A stretch of 64,000 nt of DNA, from the NCBI RefSeq assembly GCF_002831665.1, contig NZ_CP025118.1, forward strand, positions 1,054,001 to 1,118,000, read 5' to 3'. This stretch comes from Lacinutrix sp. Bg11-31 (GTDB lineage: Bacteria > Bacteroidota > Bacteroidia > Flavobacteriales > Flavobacteriaceae). Position numbers and translations under genes: made by a program. The notes under the pieces were generated by a model. That model was not told the origin of the DNA. It did no database searches and saw nothing but the letters and a program-made list of their open reading frames with translations. The number at the start of each line of letters is the position of its first letter. Position 1 is the stretch's first letter. Of this stretch, positions 54,909 to 64,000 are shown piece after piece.

Positions 54909-55967
54909 TTAATACATTTTATTCAGCAAATAGAAATCGGCTAAAACCAATGCTGCCATTGCTTCAACAATAGGCACAGCTCTAGGTACAACGCAAGGAT
55001 CATGACGCCCTTTACCTAGCATCTCTACTATATTTCCATCTTTATCTATAGTATCTTGTTTTTGCATTATTGTTGCAACTGGCTTAAAAGCTACTCGAAA
55101 ATAGATATCCATTCCGTTGCTTATTCCGCCTTGAATACCACCAGAAAGATTGGTTTTGGTTGTTCCATCGCTATTATACAAATCGTTGTGTTCGCTACCT
55201 TTCATTTTTGCACCACAAAATCCGCTACCATACTCAAAACCTTTTACAGCATTAATAGAAAGCATGGCTTTACCTAAATCTGCATGTAATTTATCGAAAA
55301 CAGGTTCGCCTAAGCCAACTGGTACATTTTTTATTACACAAGTAACTGTTCCACCAATTGTATCGCCTTCTTTACGTATTTCTTTAACGCGAGCAATCAT
55401 CTTATCTGCAATAGCTTGGTCTGGACAACGAATAATATTAGATTCAATTTTAGAAAAATCTAAATCTTGATATGGTTTATCTATAAAAATATCTCCAACC
55501 GAAGACGTAAATGCATTAATTTTAATATCCTTTAAAACTTGTTTTGCAATTGCTCCAGCTACAACTCTACTTGCTGTTTCTCTTGCAGAGCTTCGTCCAC
55601 CACCACGATAATCGCGATGACCATATTTTTTGTCGTACACATAATCTGCATGACTTGGTCTATAAGAATCTTTAATATGTGAGTAATCGTTAGATTTCTG
55701 ATTTGCGTTTTCAATTACAAAGCCAATTGGAGTTCCAGTAGTTTTACCTTCAAAAATTCCAGATAGAAATTTTACTTCGTCTGGCTCTTTACGTTGTGTA
55801 ACAATTGAAGACTGACCTGGTTTACGTCTATTCATTTCATTTTGAATAGCATCAAAATCTAAAGTGATATTTGGAGGGCAACCATCTATAACGCCTCCAA
55901 TAGCAACTCCATGAGACTCGCCAAAAGTTGTGAGATTGAATAATTTTCCGAAGGAATTTCCTGCCAT
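54909..55967 (-). CDS. aroC: Chorismate synthase
   Basis: This 352-residue FMN-dependent enzyme makes chorismate from EPSP, the last shared step of aromatic amino-acid synthesis. The signatures [23 protein letters not shown] (N-terminal [10 protein letters not shown]) and the later GFEYGSGF block are intact. Length and start match the family. No other shikimate gene lies in the window. Confidence 0.95.
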   Translation of the reverse strand: MAGNSFGKLFNLTTFGESHGVAIGGVIDGCPPNITLDFDAIQNEMNRRKPGQSSIVTQRKEPDEVKFLSGIFEGKTTGTPIGFVIENANQKSNDYSHIKDSYRPSHADYVYDKKYGHRDYRGGGRSSARETASRVVAGAIAKQVLKDIKINAFTSSVGDIFIDKPYQDLDFSKIESNIIRCPDQAIADKMIARVKEIRKEGDTIGGTVTCVIKNVPVGLGEPVFDKLHADLGKAMLSINAVKGFEYGSGFCGAKMKGSEHNDLYNSDGTTKTNLSGGIQGGISNGMDIYFRVAFKPVATIMQKQDTIDKDGNIVEMLGKGRHDPCVVPRAVPIVEAMAALVLADFYLLNKMY

Positions 55968-56030
55968 ATAAGTTTTATTTATGCTAATGTAAAAGTTATA
56001 TTACAGAAACAAAAATTGTATACTGCTTTA

Positions 56031-56061
56031 TTGGTTATTCTTTTTGAGACTATTACATTTG
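56031..56061 (+). promoter_or_regulatory. Predicted promoter of the lipoprotein gene
   Basis: TTG at 56031-56033 is followed after 20 bases by TACATTTG at 56054-56061, a full Bacteroidota promoter, 23 bases before the ATG. Confidence 0.65.
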
Positions 56062-56084
56062 CAAAAAAAAACAAAACATTGATT

Positions 56085-56945
56085 ATGAAAGTATTAAAAA
56101 AAATTACTTTAATTTTTTTAGGATTGGTAATATTTGCATGTAGTACCGATGATGATGGTGGAACAGCTACTCTAACTCAATCGGAACCTCTTACTGGAGA
56201 TTATTTCCCTAATGCATTAAGCAATTTATGGATTTATAATGTAGTAAACACTAATCCTGAAGATGCTACTTTAGATTTTACAGAAGTTGAATCATTAACT
56301 ATTAGTTCTTCTACTGGAAGTAATTATACTTTATCGGCTAATAATACGCCTGCTTTAGGTACTATGAATGGCTTTTTAGTAAATGGTACTTTAACAAGTA
56401 CAGATGATACTTTAATATATAATGGATCTATAAGTACTCCTGATGTAATTTCGGAGTTATTTAATACATCAATTTCTCTAGACAATGTACTATTATACAG
56501 TTTAAATGCTGATGATAATGAAGAGTTATCTACCAAATCTGGTACTATAACTCAAGATTTAGATTTAAACGGTACTATTGTGCCATTAACTTTAAACTAT
56601 TCTTTTTCTACAACAAAATTAGCCAGTAGTAATAGCCTTACATTAGATGGTGAGACTTTTAGTGATGTCATTAAATCTAATTTAAGATTAAATGTAGACG
56701 TTACTGTTACTATAAACGCATTTGGACAGCAATTAAATATAAGTGTGTTAGATTCTCAAGATATAATGTCTATAGATTATTATTTTGCTAAAGACAAAGG
56801 TCTTATTAAAGCAAATGCAACACAAGGTTACGAGATTAGTAGTTCTTTTGTTATGCTTTTAGAGGGACAAAATATTGATATAGGTATACCAACTACTGCA
56901 AGTAGTACTAACAATCAAGAAATTGATAGTTATATTTTAAACTAG
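56085..56945 (+). CDS. Lipoprotein, hypothetical
   Basis: The 286-residue protein starts MKVLKKITLIFLGLVIFACS with lipobox FAC and an acidic TDDDGG directly behind it, a lipoprotein export pattern in Bacteroidota. The mature part is rich in N, S and T and beta-strands. I set the start at 56085, after the -7 element; an earlier ATG (56016) would lie upstream of the promoter. No known domain is visible. Confidence 0.72.
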   Translation: MKVLKKITLIFLGLVIFACSTDDDGGTATLTQSEPLTGDYFPNALSNLWIYNVVNTNPEDATLDFTEVESLTISSSTGSNYTLSANNTPALGTMNGFLVNGTLTSTDDTLIYNGSISTPDVISELFNTSISLDNVLLYSLNADDNEELSTKSGTITQDLDLNGTIVPLTLNYSFSTTKLASSNSLTLDGETFSDVIKSNLRLNVDVTVTINAFGQQLNISVLDSQDIMSIDYYFAKDKGLIKANATQGYEISSSFVMLLEGQNIDIGIPTTASSTNNQEIDSYILN

Positions 56946-56966
56946 TAAAAATATTTTACTTTTAAT

Positions 56967-56998
56967 AAAAATCACCTAATCTTAATTAGGTGATTTTT
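56967..56998. terminator. Bidirectional Rho-independent terminator
   Basis: AAAAATCACCTAAT (56967-56980) pairs with ATTAGGTGATTTTT (56985-56998) around a CTTA loop. It lies between the lipoprotein gene and the convergent FAD/FeS dehydrogenase and serves both. Confidence 0.9.
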
Positions 56999-59905
56999 TT
57001 ATTTTAAAGCAGCCTTTAAAACACTTACAGGATGTAGCGCTACTCTATTTGTTCCATCTTTTATTTGATGCCTACAACTCGTGCCATTTGCAGAAATAGC
57101 AATATTAATATCAGCTTTACGAATAGCAGGAAATAAGGTTTGCTCTCCAACCTGCATACTCACTTTGTAATGTTCTTTTTCGTAACCAAAACTTCCAGCC
57201 ATACCACAGCAACCACTAGGTATAATAGTTACTTTATAGTTTTTTGGTAAATTTAAAACATTAAAACTATGTATTTGATTGCTTTGTGCTTTCTGGTGGC
57301 AATGCCCATGAAACTTAATTACTTTTTCTTCGGAAGTAAATTGTGATGGTTTTATGTTACCAATAGAAATTTCATTACTTAAGAATTCTTCAATTAGAAA
57401 TGTGTTTTTTGCTATTGCTTTAGCTGAAGCTTTGTCTTCTGCTAGTTTTATGTATTCATCTCTAAAAGTTAAAATGGCTGAAGGTTCAATACCCAAAAGT
57501 GGTGTATAATCCGAAATCAGGTTTTTAAAAAGAGTAACATTAGCATTAGCTACTTTTTTAGCTTGCTCTAACAATCCCTTAGATATAAAAGCACGACCAG
57601 ATTCATTGTTTTTAACAAGCTTAACTTCGTAATTTAAGGCTTGTAAAAGCGTAACAGTGTCTACTCCTATTGAAGTGTCTAAATAGTTAGTAAATTCATC
57701 ATTAAACAAATAAACAGTTTTAATAAATTTATTTTTAACTATTTCTTTTTTAATTAATTGAAATTCTTTATATAAACTTTTACTTGATATTAAAGGCAAA
57801 CTTCTTTCACTAGCAATCCCCAATGTTTTTTTTATAATTTTTGATGTAAAACCATTAGAAAACATAAAGTTTGTAAGACTTGGAAATGGGCTTCCAATAG
57901 TATTTAATTTATTATTATATGCAAATAGTTTTGTTCTTAAACTTGTACCATTTGTTTTTTGATATTGGTACTGAAATTCCGCTTTTAAAGTCGCCACATC
58001 TACACTACTTGGGCATTCACTAGCGCAAGCTTTACAGCTCAAACATAAATCGAAAACTTCTTTTAATTCCTCATGATCAAATTTATTAGCTTTTTCAGAG
58101 TTTGTTAAATATTCGCGTAATACGTTTGCTCTTGCTCTCGTTGTATCTTTCTCGTCTCTTGTGGCACGATAACTTGGACACATAGTACCACCAAATTCAG
58201 GAAGCTTTCTACAATCTCCAGAACCATTGCATTTTTCTGCTTCTCTAAGAATGCCTTGCGATGCAGAGAAATCTAATAATGTTTCTATTTCAGGTTCTTC
58301 TCTATCTATTTGATAGCGTAAGTTTTTATCCATTGGAAAAGCATCTACAATTTTTCCAGGATTAAAAATATTTCCAGGATCGAAAGTAGATTTTATTCGT
58401 TTTAATAATTGATAATTAGTATCACCAATCATATATTTTATAAATTCTGCTCTCACAATACCATCACCATGTTCGCCACTAAAAGAGCCTTTATATTTTT
58501 TTACTAATGTAGCAACATCAGTCGTTATCTTTCTAAATAGTACGGCATCTTCGGCTTTTTTAAGGTTCAAAATTGGTCTTAAATGTAGCTCTCCTGCTCC
58601 AGCATGCGCGTAATACACAGCATCTTGCTTATAGCTTTCCATTAATAAAGTGAATTCTGAAATGTAATTAGCTAAATCTGGAAGTGCAACTGCTGTATCT
58701 TCTATACAAGCAACCGCTTTTTTATCTCCAATAATATTTCCAAGCAAACCTAGACCAGCTTTTCGTAGTTCATTAGCTTTATGTATTTCTTCCTTTTTTA
58801 AGCTAATATTAGCATAACTTAATCCTGTGTTCTCAAGTGTTTTAATAAGTTCGTTTGCTTGCAATTGTACAGCGTTCAAGCTTTCAGCTTTCACTTCGCA
58901 CATTAAAATAGCTTCAGGATCTCCTTGAATAAATTGTCTATTTTCTGTTTGTGTTTTATTGTTTTTTGTACAATCTAAAATGGTTTTATCCATCATTTCA
59001 CAAGTAAACAAATTGTGTTGCATTACTGGCTCTACAGCTTTTAAACAATCGTTAATTGAATTAAAATGTGCAGCAACCATTATGCTTTGGATTGGAGGTA
59101 GCTTATCTAGTTTTAAAGTAATTTCTGTTGTAAAAGCGAGAGTTCCTTCGCTTCCTGTAAGGAGTTTACAAAGGTTAAAAGCTTCAGTAGTATTAATAAG
59201 CTCATCTATTGCATAGCCCGTATTTCTTCTATGTATTTCTGGTTTTGGAAAGCTATTTATTATTTCGTTTTGAGTGGCTTCCGAAGATAATTCTGAAACA
59301 ATTGTTTTATATATCTCGCCTTCTAAAGTGTTTAACTCTGTTTTATTTTGAAGAGTTTCTTGGGTTAATTCTGCAAAAACGGCTTCACTTCCATCGCTTA
59401 AAATGGTTTTTAGTTCAATTACTTTATCTCGTGTTACTCCATATCTAATAGAGGTTGTTCCAGAGGAGTTATTACCTACCATTCCACCAATCATGCAACG
59501 ATTTGAAGTTGAAGTGTTTGGGCCAAAAAACAAACCAAAAGGTTTTAAGTAATTATTAAGTTCATCTCTAACCACTCCAGGCTGTACTGTAACTGTTTGG
59601 GCTGTTTCATTAATATTTAGAATCTTTGTAAAATACTTAGACACATCAACCACAATGCCAGTTCCAACACATTGTCCTGCTAAAGAAGTACCTGCAGTTC
59701 TTGGTATTAAAGATGTTTTATTTTTAGACGCAAAAGCGACTAGTTTTTTTATATCACTAATAGACTTTGGGAAAGCTACAGCCAATGGCAACATTCTGTA
59801 AACCGAAGCATCTGTAGCATAAAGCCGTTTCATTAAATCGCTAAAGTGCAGTTCGCCTTCAAGGTTTTTCGCTAAGCTATATAAGGTTGGTTTTTTTATT
59901 TCCAC
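56999..59905 (-). CDS. FAD-binding and FeS-binding dehydrogenase (YdiJ/GlcD-GlpC type)
   Basis: The 968-residue enzyme joins an N-terminal FAD-linked oxidase (PCMH-type, about 1-470; IGGMVGNNSSGTTSIRYGVT binds FAD) with a C-terminal iron-sulfur half: CNGSGDC, then CLSCKACASECPSSVD for a [4Fe-4S] cluster, and a CCG-type end (GCCGMAGSFG, HCHQKAQ). It belongs with YdiJ-like D-2-hydroxyacid dehydrogenases, with D-lactate or D-2-hydroxyglutarate as possible substrates. Electrons would go to quinone or another acceptor. Confidence 0.92.
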   Translation of the reverse strand: MEIKKPTLYSLAKNLEGELHFSDLMKRLYATDASVYRMLPLAVAFPKSISDIKKLVAFASKNKTSLIPRTAGTSLAGQCVGTGIVVDVSKYFTKILNINETAQTVTVQPGVVRDELNNYLKPFGLFFGPNTSTSNRCMIGGMVGNNSSGTTSIRYGVTRDKVIELKTILSDGSEAVFAELTQETLQNKTELNTLEGEIYKTIVSELSSEATQNEIINSFPKPEIHRRNTGYAIDELINTTEAFNLCKLLTGSEGTLAFTTEITLKLDKLPPIQSIMVAAHFNSINDCLKAVEPVMQHNLFTCEMMDKTILDCTKNNKTQTENRQFIQGDPEAILMCEVKAESLNAVQLQANELIKTLENTGLSYANISLKKEEIHKANELRKAGLGLLGNIIGDKKAVACIEDTAVALPDLANYISEFTLLMESYKQDAVYYAHAGAGELHLRPILNLKKAEDAVLFRKITTDVATLVKKYKGSFSGEHGDGIVRAEFIKYMIGDTNYQLLKRIKSTFDPGNIFNPGKIVDAFPMDKNLRYQIDREEPEIETLLDFSASQGILREAEKCNGSGDCRKLPEFGGTMCPSYRATRDEKDTTRARANVLREYLTNSEKANKFDHEELKEVFDLCLSCKACASECPSSVDVATLKAEFQYQYQKTNGTSLRTKLFAYNNKLNTIGSPFPSLTNFMFSNGFTSKIIKKTLGIASERSLPLISSKSLYKEFQLIKKEIVKNKFIKTVYLFNDEFTNYLDTSIGVDTVTLLQALNYEVKLVKNNESGRAFISKGLLEQAKKVANANVTLFKNLISDYTPLLGIEPSAILTFRDEYIKLAEDKASAKAIAKNTFLIEEFLSNEISIGNIKPSQFTSEEKVIKFHGHCHQKAQSNQIHSFNVLNLPKNYKVTIIPSGCCGMAGSFGYEKEHYKVSMQVGEQTLFPAIRKADINIAISANGTSCRHQIKDGTNRVALHPVSVLKAALK

Positions 59906-60020
59906 TGTATTCCAAATTTAAGACATCTTAACAATTATTAACTAAATATTAGCGTTATTCTTTTAACATAATCAAATGTTAATTGTTAAATTAGATTTAA
60001 TTTAAAAACTTAAAAAAAAG

Positions 60021-60506
60021 ATGAAAAAAATACTTTTATTAGCAATAGCTATTCTAGGATTTAGCTACGCTGCAACTGCTCAGGAAATTTCTGAAAATGC
60101 TATTGGATTACGAATTGGAGATAATGATGGATTTGGTGGCGAAATTTCGTACCAACGCGCTTTAGGGGAAAACAACCGTTTAGAGGTTGACCTTGGTATT
60201 AGATCGGGTAGTAATTACGATGGTTTTAAACTAGCAGGACTTTACCAATGGGTTTGGGTATTAGATGGTGATTTTAATTGGTATGCTGGAGTTGGTGGTG
60301 GTTTAGGTAATTATAGTTATGAATTGCCTTCTCCAACAAAAGATGAAAGCGAAACCTTTTTATTTGCAGCAGGAAATATTGGTGTTGAGTATAATTTCGA
60401 TATTCCATTAATGCTGTCTTTAGACGCTAGGCCAGAGCTTGGTTTTGGAGACTTTAGAGACGATCTAGATTTCGATATTGCATTAGGTATTAGATATCAA
60501 TTCTAA
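60021..60506 (+). CDS. Small outer-membrane beta-barrel protein
   Basis: The 161-residue protein has a signal peptide (MKKILLLAIAILGFSYAATA then QE) and a beta-barrel layout with alternating hydrophobic strands, ending IALGIRYQF, a typical C-terminal aromatic signature for outer-membrane insertion. The length suggests an eight-strand barrel. Function is unknown. A bidirectional-looking terminator follows. Confidence 0.75.
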   Translation: MKKILLLAIAILGFSYAATAQEISENAIGLRIGDNDGFGGEISYQRALGENNRLEVDLGIRSGSNYDGFKLAGLYQWVWVLDGDFNWYAGVGGGLGNYSYELPSPTKDESETFLFAAGNIGVEYNFDIPLMLSLDARPELGFGDFRDDLDFDIALGIRYQF

Positions 60507-60528
60507 ATAAATATAAAATTATAGTATT

Positions 60529-60565
60529 AAAAAAGCCATTTCAATAGTATTGAAATGGCTTTTTT
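60529..60565 (+). terminator. Rho-independent terminator
   Basis: AAAAAAGCCATTTCAAT (60529-60545) pairs perfectly with ATTGAAATGGCTTTTTT (60549-60565) around a 3-base loop, closing the barrel gene. Confidence 0.9.
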
Positions 60566-60669
60566 ATTTGGTATAATGTTTTGTTTTCTTTTACTATTAA
60601 AATAATTTATAATTATGAAACAAATACTAAAGTCTGTTATACCAGAGATTAAAATTTTAAAAAAATTAA

Positions 60670-62073
60670 TTACAGAATATCTCTTAATACTTCTGCTTTT
60701 CGTTTGGTAGCCCAAGTTCCACCTGTAAAATCTGGAATTTTTATGCTTGCACTTTGATTGGCTACAGATAATTCTGATAAAGGTGTTATTGCGCTCCACA
60801 TTACACTATCGTACAAATTAATATCTAAAGGCAAACCTTGATTTAAGCAACGAATTAACCTATAAATCATTACAAAATCCATTCCTCCATGACCAACTGC
60901 ATTTGCATCTATTTGCTCTTTTAATTTTTTCCAAAGTGGATGATCGTATTTTTCACGATACGTTTTATAATCGTCATCCTTTAACCAACCATGAGACCAT
61001 TGCAAATCGTCGTGACCAACATACAAACGTGATGGATAGCCTTGATGCACTGCTTTTGTTCCGGTAATTGTATTTAAACGCGTATAAGGTCTTCCAGTGT
61101 GTGTATCGAACTGTAACATAATGGTTTTTCCTTTTTTAGTTTTAATTAGTGTTGTATTCATGTCACCACATGCAAATTCCTGAGCTCTAAAATTTATTTT
61201 TTTTGCAGCAGTACTCAAACTTTGTTCTCGAGAACTCATACTTACTAAATGATCGTAATTATCTCCTCTTCCAATATCCATATACATACTTACTGGGCCT
61301 AATCCATGACCTGTATAAAGGTTTGCATTTGTAGTTTCATGGTGTTTAATTCGCCATTGGTCTTCATAATACGTTTCGTCCATCATATGCTTACGTAAAT
61401 CGTGAATATAGGCACCTTCTGCATGATTTACGTCTCCAAAAACACCTTGATCTATCATATTTAGCACCCAAAGCTCCTCTCCATTAAAGCAGCAATTCTC
61501 CATGTACATGCAATGTTGTTTTGTGCGTTCTGCAACTTCTATAAGTTTCCAGCAATCTTTTAAAGTCATTGCCATTGGTTGCTCGCAAGCAACATGTTTA
61601 CCATGTTCCATTCCAAAAACAGACATTTCTGTATGGTATTCCCAAGGTGTTGCAATGAGGATTAAATCGATATCGTCTCGCTTGGCAAGGTTTTTCCAAT
61701 CGTCTTTATCTTTAAAATATAAAGCTGCTTCTTTATCTTGTATGGTTTTTAGATATTCTTGATTTTTTTGAAGCTTTTTTTCGCTGATATCAGAGAGTGC
61801 AACAATTTCAGCATAATTATTTCTAATTAAATATTCAAACATTTGAATTAGTACACTACCTCTATTTCCCATGCCAATAATACCTACACGAACTTTGCTA
61901 ATAGCTTCTGTAGTTAAGTTTACTGCTGTACCCAGTACTTTTTCAGATTTTAATAGTTCTTCAAGTATTTGTTTTTCAGATTTTTTATCGTTTGCGCATG
62001 CTATTAAAGATGGAGTAACACCTAAAAACAAGCCTGCTCTTGCAGTAAGGTTAAGGAAGGATTTTCTGTTCAT
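60670..62073 (-). CDS. GH109-like Gfo/Idh/MocA-family oxidoreductase
   Basis: The 467-residue protein begins with an export signal (MNRKSFLNLTARAGLFLGVT; a lipobox-like LIAC near 25), then a Rossmann fold (VGIIGMGNRGSVLIQMFEYL) and the EQPMAMTLKDCW block of Gfo/Idh/MocA enzymes. NAEGAYIHDLRKHMM-like and GHGLGPVSMYMDIGRGD match glycoside hydrolase family 109, which removes alpha-N-acetylgalactosamine using NAD as a bound cofactor. The sugar target here is not proven. Confidence 0.85.
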   Translation of the reverse strand: MNRKSFLNLTARAGLFLGVTPSLIACANDKKSEKQILEELLKSEKVLGTAVNLTTEAISKVRVGIIGMGNRGSVLIQMFEYLIRNNYAEIVALSDISEKKLQKNQEYLKTIQDKEAALYFKDKDDWKNLAKRDDIDLILIATPWEYHTEMSVFGMEHGKHVACEQPMAMTLKDCWKLIEVAERTKQHCMYMENCCFNGEELWVLNMIDQGVFGDVNHAEGAYIHDLRKHMMDETYYEDQWRIKHHETTNANLYTGHGLGPVSMYMDIGRGDNYDHLVSMSSREQSLSTAAKKINFRAQEFACGDMNTTLIKTKKGKTIMLQFDTHTGRPYTRLNTITGTKAVHQGYPSRLYVGHDDLQWSHGWLKDDDYKTYREKYDHPLWKKLKEQIDANAVGHGGMDFVMIYRLIRCLNQGLPLDINLYDSVMWSAITPLSELSVANQSASIKIPDFTGGTWATKRKAEVLRDIL

Positions 62074-62154
62074 AATATGTTGGTTAATTAGAACAGAAAG
62101 TTATAAAATATTAAACTAAAAAAGAATACTATTTATATTTTATTATGGTATTTG

Positions 62155-63300
62155 TTATAGCTTCTGCGTAAATAAGCAGTTTTTCAACGTGTCTTCATAG
62201 ATAGCTTCATATTGTGGCACTATGTTATGAATGTCAAACTTTTTAGCTTGTGCCTTGGCATTTTGCTTCAATTTAGCCAAGAGTTTTTCATCTTTTAAAA
62301 GCATAATTGCATTTTTACTCATTTCTGCAACATCACCAACATTACTTAAGTAACCAGAAAAACCATCTTCGTTTACTTCTGGAATACCACCTGTATTACT
62401 AGAAATTACTGGAACACCAGATGCCATTGCTTCTAATGCCGAAAGACCAAAACTTTCAGTCTCACTTGGCAATAAAAACAAGTCGCTAAAACACAAAATT
62501 CTATCTATTTCATTACTATTACCAAAGAATACAACTTTATCTGTAATGCCTAATTTTCTGCACAATCTTTCTGCTGGCTCGCGCTCTGGTCCTTCGCCAA
62601 CCATCATTAGTTTTGCTGGTAATTCTTTCTGTACGTTATAAAAAATATTAATAATATCTGGAATGCGTTTTACTTCTCTAAAATTACTAATGTGAGTAAT
62701 AATTTTTTCATCATCATTTGCCATCATTGCGCGTTGGCAATCTGTAAAACCATGATTAAATTTATTTAAATCTATAAAATTTGTAACTACGTTTATTTCC
62801 TTTTTAATATCAAACAAACGTAAAGTGTCGTCTTTTAAACTCTGTGAAACTGCTGTAACTGCATCAGATTTATTGATACTAAATGTAACTGCAGGTTTAT
62901 AAAATGGATGGCTACCTACTAAAGTAATATCTGTACCATGAAGTGTTGTTACTATTGGTACATATATATTTTCTTCTAACAACATTTTCTGCGCCATATA
63001 GGCTGCATAAGCATGCGGAATAGCATAATGTACATGCAAAATTTCTATACCATGAAGCTTGACCATATCTACCAATTTACTTGATAAAGCCAATTCGTAG
63101 GGTTGATAATGGAATAAAGGATATTCAGGAACATTAACTTCGTGATAATGGATATTGTCGCCTAAAAGTTCTAACCGAACAGGTTGATTATAAGTTATAA
63201 AATGAATGGTATGACCACGCTTAGAAAGCTCTAGACCTAATTCTGTTGCTACTACTCCACTTCCTCCAAATGTTGGATAACAAACAATTCCTATTTTCAT
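62155..63300 (-). CDS. bshA: N-acetyl-alpha-D-glucosaminyl L-malate synthase
   Basis: This 381-residue GT4-type glycosyltransferase makes the first intermediate of bacillithiol, from UDP-GlcNAc and L-malate. The N-terminal block IGIVCYPTFGGSGVVATELG and HFITYNQPVRL are diagnostic for BshA, and the C-terminal ESFGLSALEAMASGVPVI carries the sugar-nucleotide E-x7-E. The length is standard. The neighbouring (partial) gene encodes a serine hydrolase; other bsh genes are outside the window. Confidence 0.93.
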   Translation of the reverse strand: MKIGIVCYPTFGGSGVVATELGLELSKRGHTIHFITYNQPVRLELLGDNIHYHEVNVPEYPLFHYQPYELALSSKLVDMVKLHGIEILHVHYAIPHAYAAYMAQKMLLEENIYVPIVTTLHGTDITLVGSHPFYKPAVTFSINKSDAVTAVSQSLKDDTLRLFDIKKEINVVTNFIDLNKFNHGFTDCQRAMMANDDEKIITHISNFREVKRIPDIINIFYNVQKELPAKLMMVGEGPEREPAERLCRKLGITDKVVFFGNSNEIDRILCFSDLFLLPSETESFGLSALEAMASGVPVISSNTGGIPEVNEDGFSGYLSNVGDVAEMSKNAIMLLKDEKLLAKLKQNAKAQAKKFDIHNIVPQYEAIYEDTLKNCLFTQKL

Positions 63301-63461
63301 TTAATTAGTTTTAAGTGTCTAAAGTTTTAAGTATTTAAAGTTTATTACTTATGCTTAAAACAGAAAGATTTAATTTTTGGTTAATTGATTAGTAGTTAAA
63401 ATGAAGAATACTTACATATCATTTCTACTTTATAATTCTAAATACTATTACTTTTATGTGC

Positions 63462-64000
63462 TTATCGTATAATAGCCTCATAAATAGCTTCTTGAATATT
63501 GGTTCTAATGTCTGCACGTAGCAACATATTTTTTCCTTTTGAAGATGGATATGTTCTATTTGCCATAAAAACATATACTAATTCTTCATCAGGATCTGCC
63601 CAAGTGTAAGTTCCTGTAAATCCTGAATGACCAAAACTCGTCATAGAAACACAACCACAAGTTGGTCCAGACTCACCAAGTTGCGGCTTATCGAAACCAA
63701 TACCTCTTCTCACCTTGTTTTCGCAAAAATAACAGGTATTGAACTTATCTATTGTTTCTGGTTTTAAATACCTAACACCTCCATAATAGCCTTTTTGCAA
63801 ATACATTTGCATAATTTTTGCTACGTCATTTGCATTACTAAAAACGCCTGCATGTCCACCAACACCACCTTGCATTGCTGCTCCCATATCATGAACATAA
63901 CCTTGCACTTTTTGAAAACGATAATAATCATCCTCTTCGGCTGGAGCAATACGCGTGTTACTAATTGTTTTATATGGATTATAAATAGTGTTATTTGCAC
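63462..64000 (-). CDS. Beta-lactamase-fold serine hydrolase, C-terminal part (runs off the window)
   Basis: The frame is open from the window edge to the stop at 63462, about 179 residues. Visible blocks are GYVHDMGAAMQGGVGGHAGV and SFGHSGFTGTYTWADPDEEL, the end of the beta-lactamase/PBP-like serine hydrolase fold (GHSGFTGT corresponds to the third active-site motif). In flavobacteria a GH3-beta-lactamase fusion often lies beside bshA; that would fit, but the N-terminal part is not in view. Confidence 0.82.
   Translation of the reverse strand, partial: ANNTIYNPYKTISNTRIAPAEEDDYYRFQKVQGYVHDMGAAMQGGVGGHAGVFSNANDVAKIMQMYLQKGYYGGVRYLKPETIDKFNTCYFCENKVRRGIGFDKPQLGESGPTCGCVSMTSFGHSGFTGTYTWADPDEELVYVFMANRTYPSSKGKNMLLRADIRTNIQEAIYEAIIR

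Noticed and set aside
56016..56945. Lipoprotein gene starting at the ATG at 56016
   Set aside because: The promoter -7 element (56054-56061) lies downstream of that codon, and the signal peptide starts at 56085.

Overview
The window is an AT-rich chromosomal segment from a member of the Bacteroidota, most likely a marine Flavobacteriaceae. Supporting signs are a type IX secretion C-terminal sorting domain, several promoters of the Bacteroidota type (TTG, about 20 bases, TAnnTTTG), bacillithiol synthesis (BshA), a fused 2-oxoacid dehydrogenase E1, MutS2 without a Smr tail, and many lipoproteins with short flavobacterial signal peptides. No rRNA, tRNA, CRISPR array, phage or complete insertion sequence was seen.

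Layout. 0-9.9 kb: two SF2 helicases, a DUF1853 protein, a large T9SS cargo protein, topoisomerase III and a pseudouridine synthase. 9.9-16.3 kb: a mechanosensitive channel, then a TetR / ABC / HlyD / TolC export operon whose ABC ATPase has lost most catalytic motifs. 16.3-20.6 kb: an orphan Pycsar-type membrane protein, a cold-shock-domain protein, a short transcript carrying two tiny ORFs, a dipeptidase lipoprotein and a frameshifted gene. 20.6-27.7 kb: fused E1 dehydrogenase, a 2OG-Fe oxygenase, eIF1/SUI1, DUF1835, a nucleoside phosphorylase and a solute-binding protein. 27.7-29.2 kb: four copies of a ~240-bp hairpin-containing repeat around a DUF559 nuclease gene. 29.2-37.6 kb: ung, GNAT, YfcC transporter, FAD monooxygenase, AraC regulator, aldehyde dehydrogenase, Nudix, truA.

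37.6-42.5 kb is an accessory island between truA and mutS2. Small same-strand genes are separated by related junction repeats, which looks like a cassette array. It includes a three-gene operon (66-residue peptide, MvdC/MvdD-like ATP-grasp ligase, three-TM membrane protein) bracketed by a perfect 9-bp inverted repeat. This is the best candidate for an undescribed system: a graspetide-like peptide-modification operon with a PycTM-like membrane partner. The island also carries an outer-membrane barrel, a VOC protein and a stand-alone BLUF blue-light sensor.

43.2-47.4 kb: mutS2, then a 193-197 bp periodic array of double palindromes that contains a lone GIY-YIG nuclease gene. Together with the DUF559 locus, this gives two unrelated repeat families that each surround one small nuclease gene. 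47.4-64 kb is mostly housekeeping and transport: an esterase, a DCC-family protein, a CPBP protease, a TerB-like protein, a sulfurtransferase, a dicarboxylate/amino-acid symporter, chorismate synthase, a YdiJ-like FAD/FeS dehydrogenase, a GH109-type enzyme, bshA and the end of a serine hydrolase.
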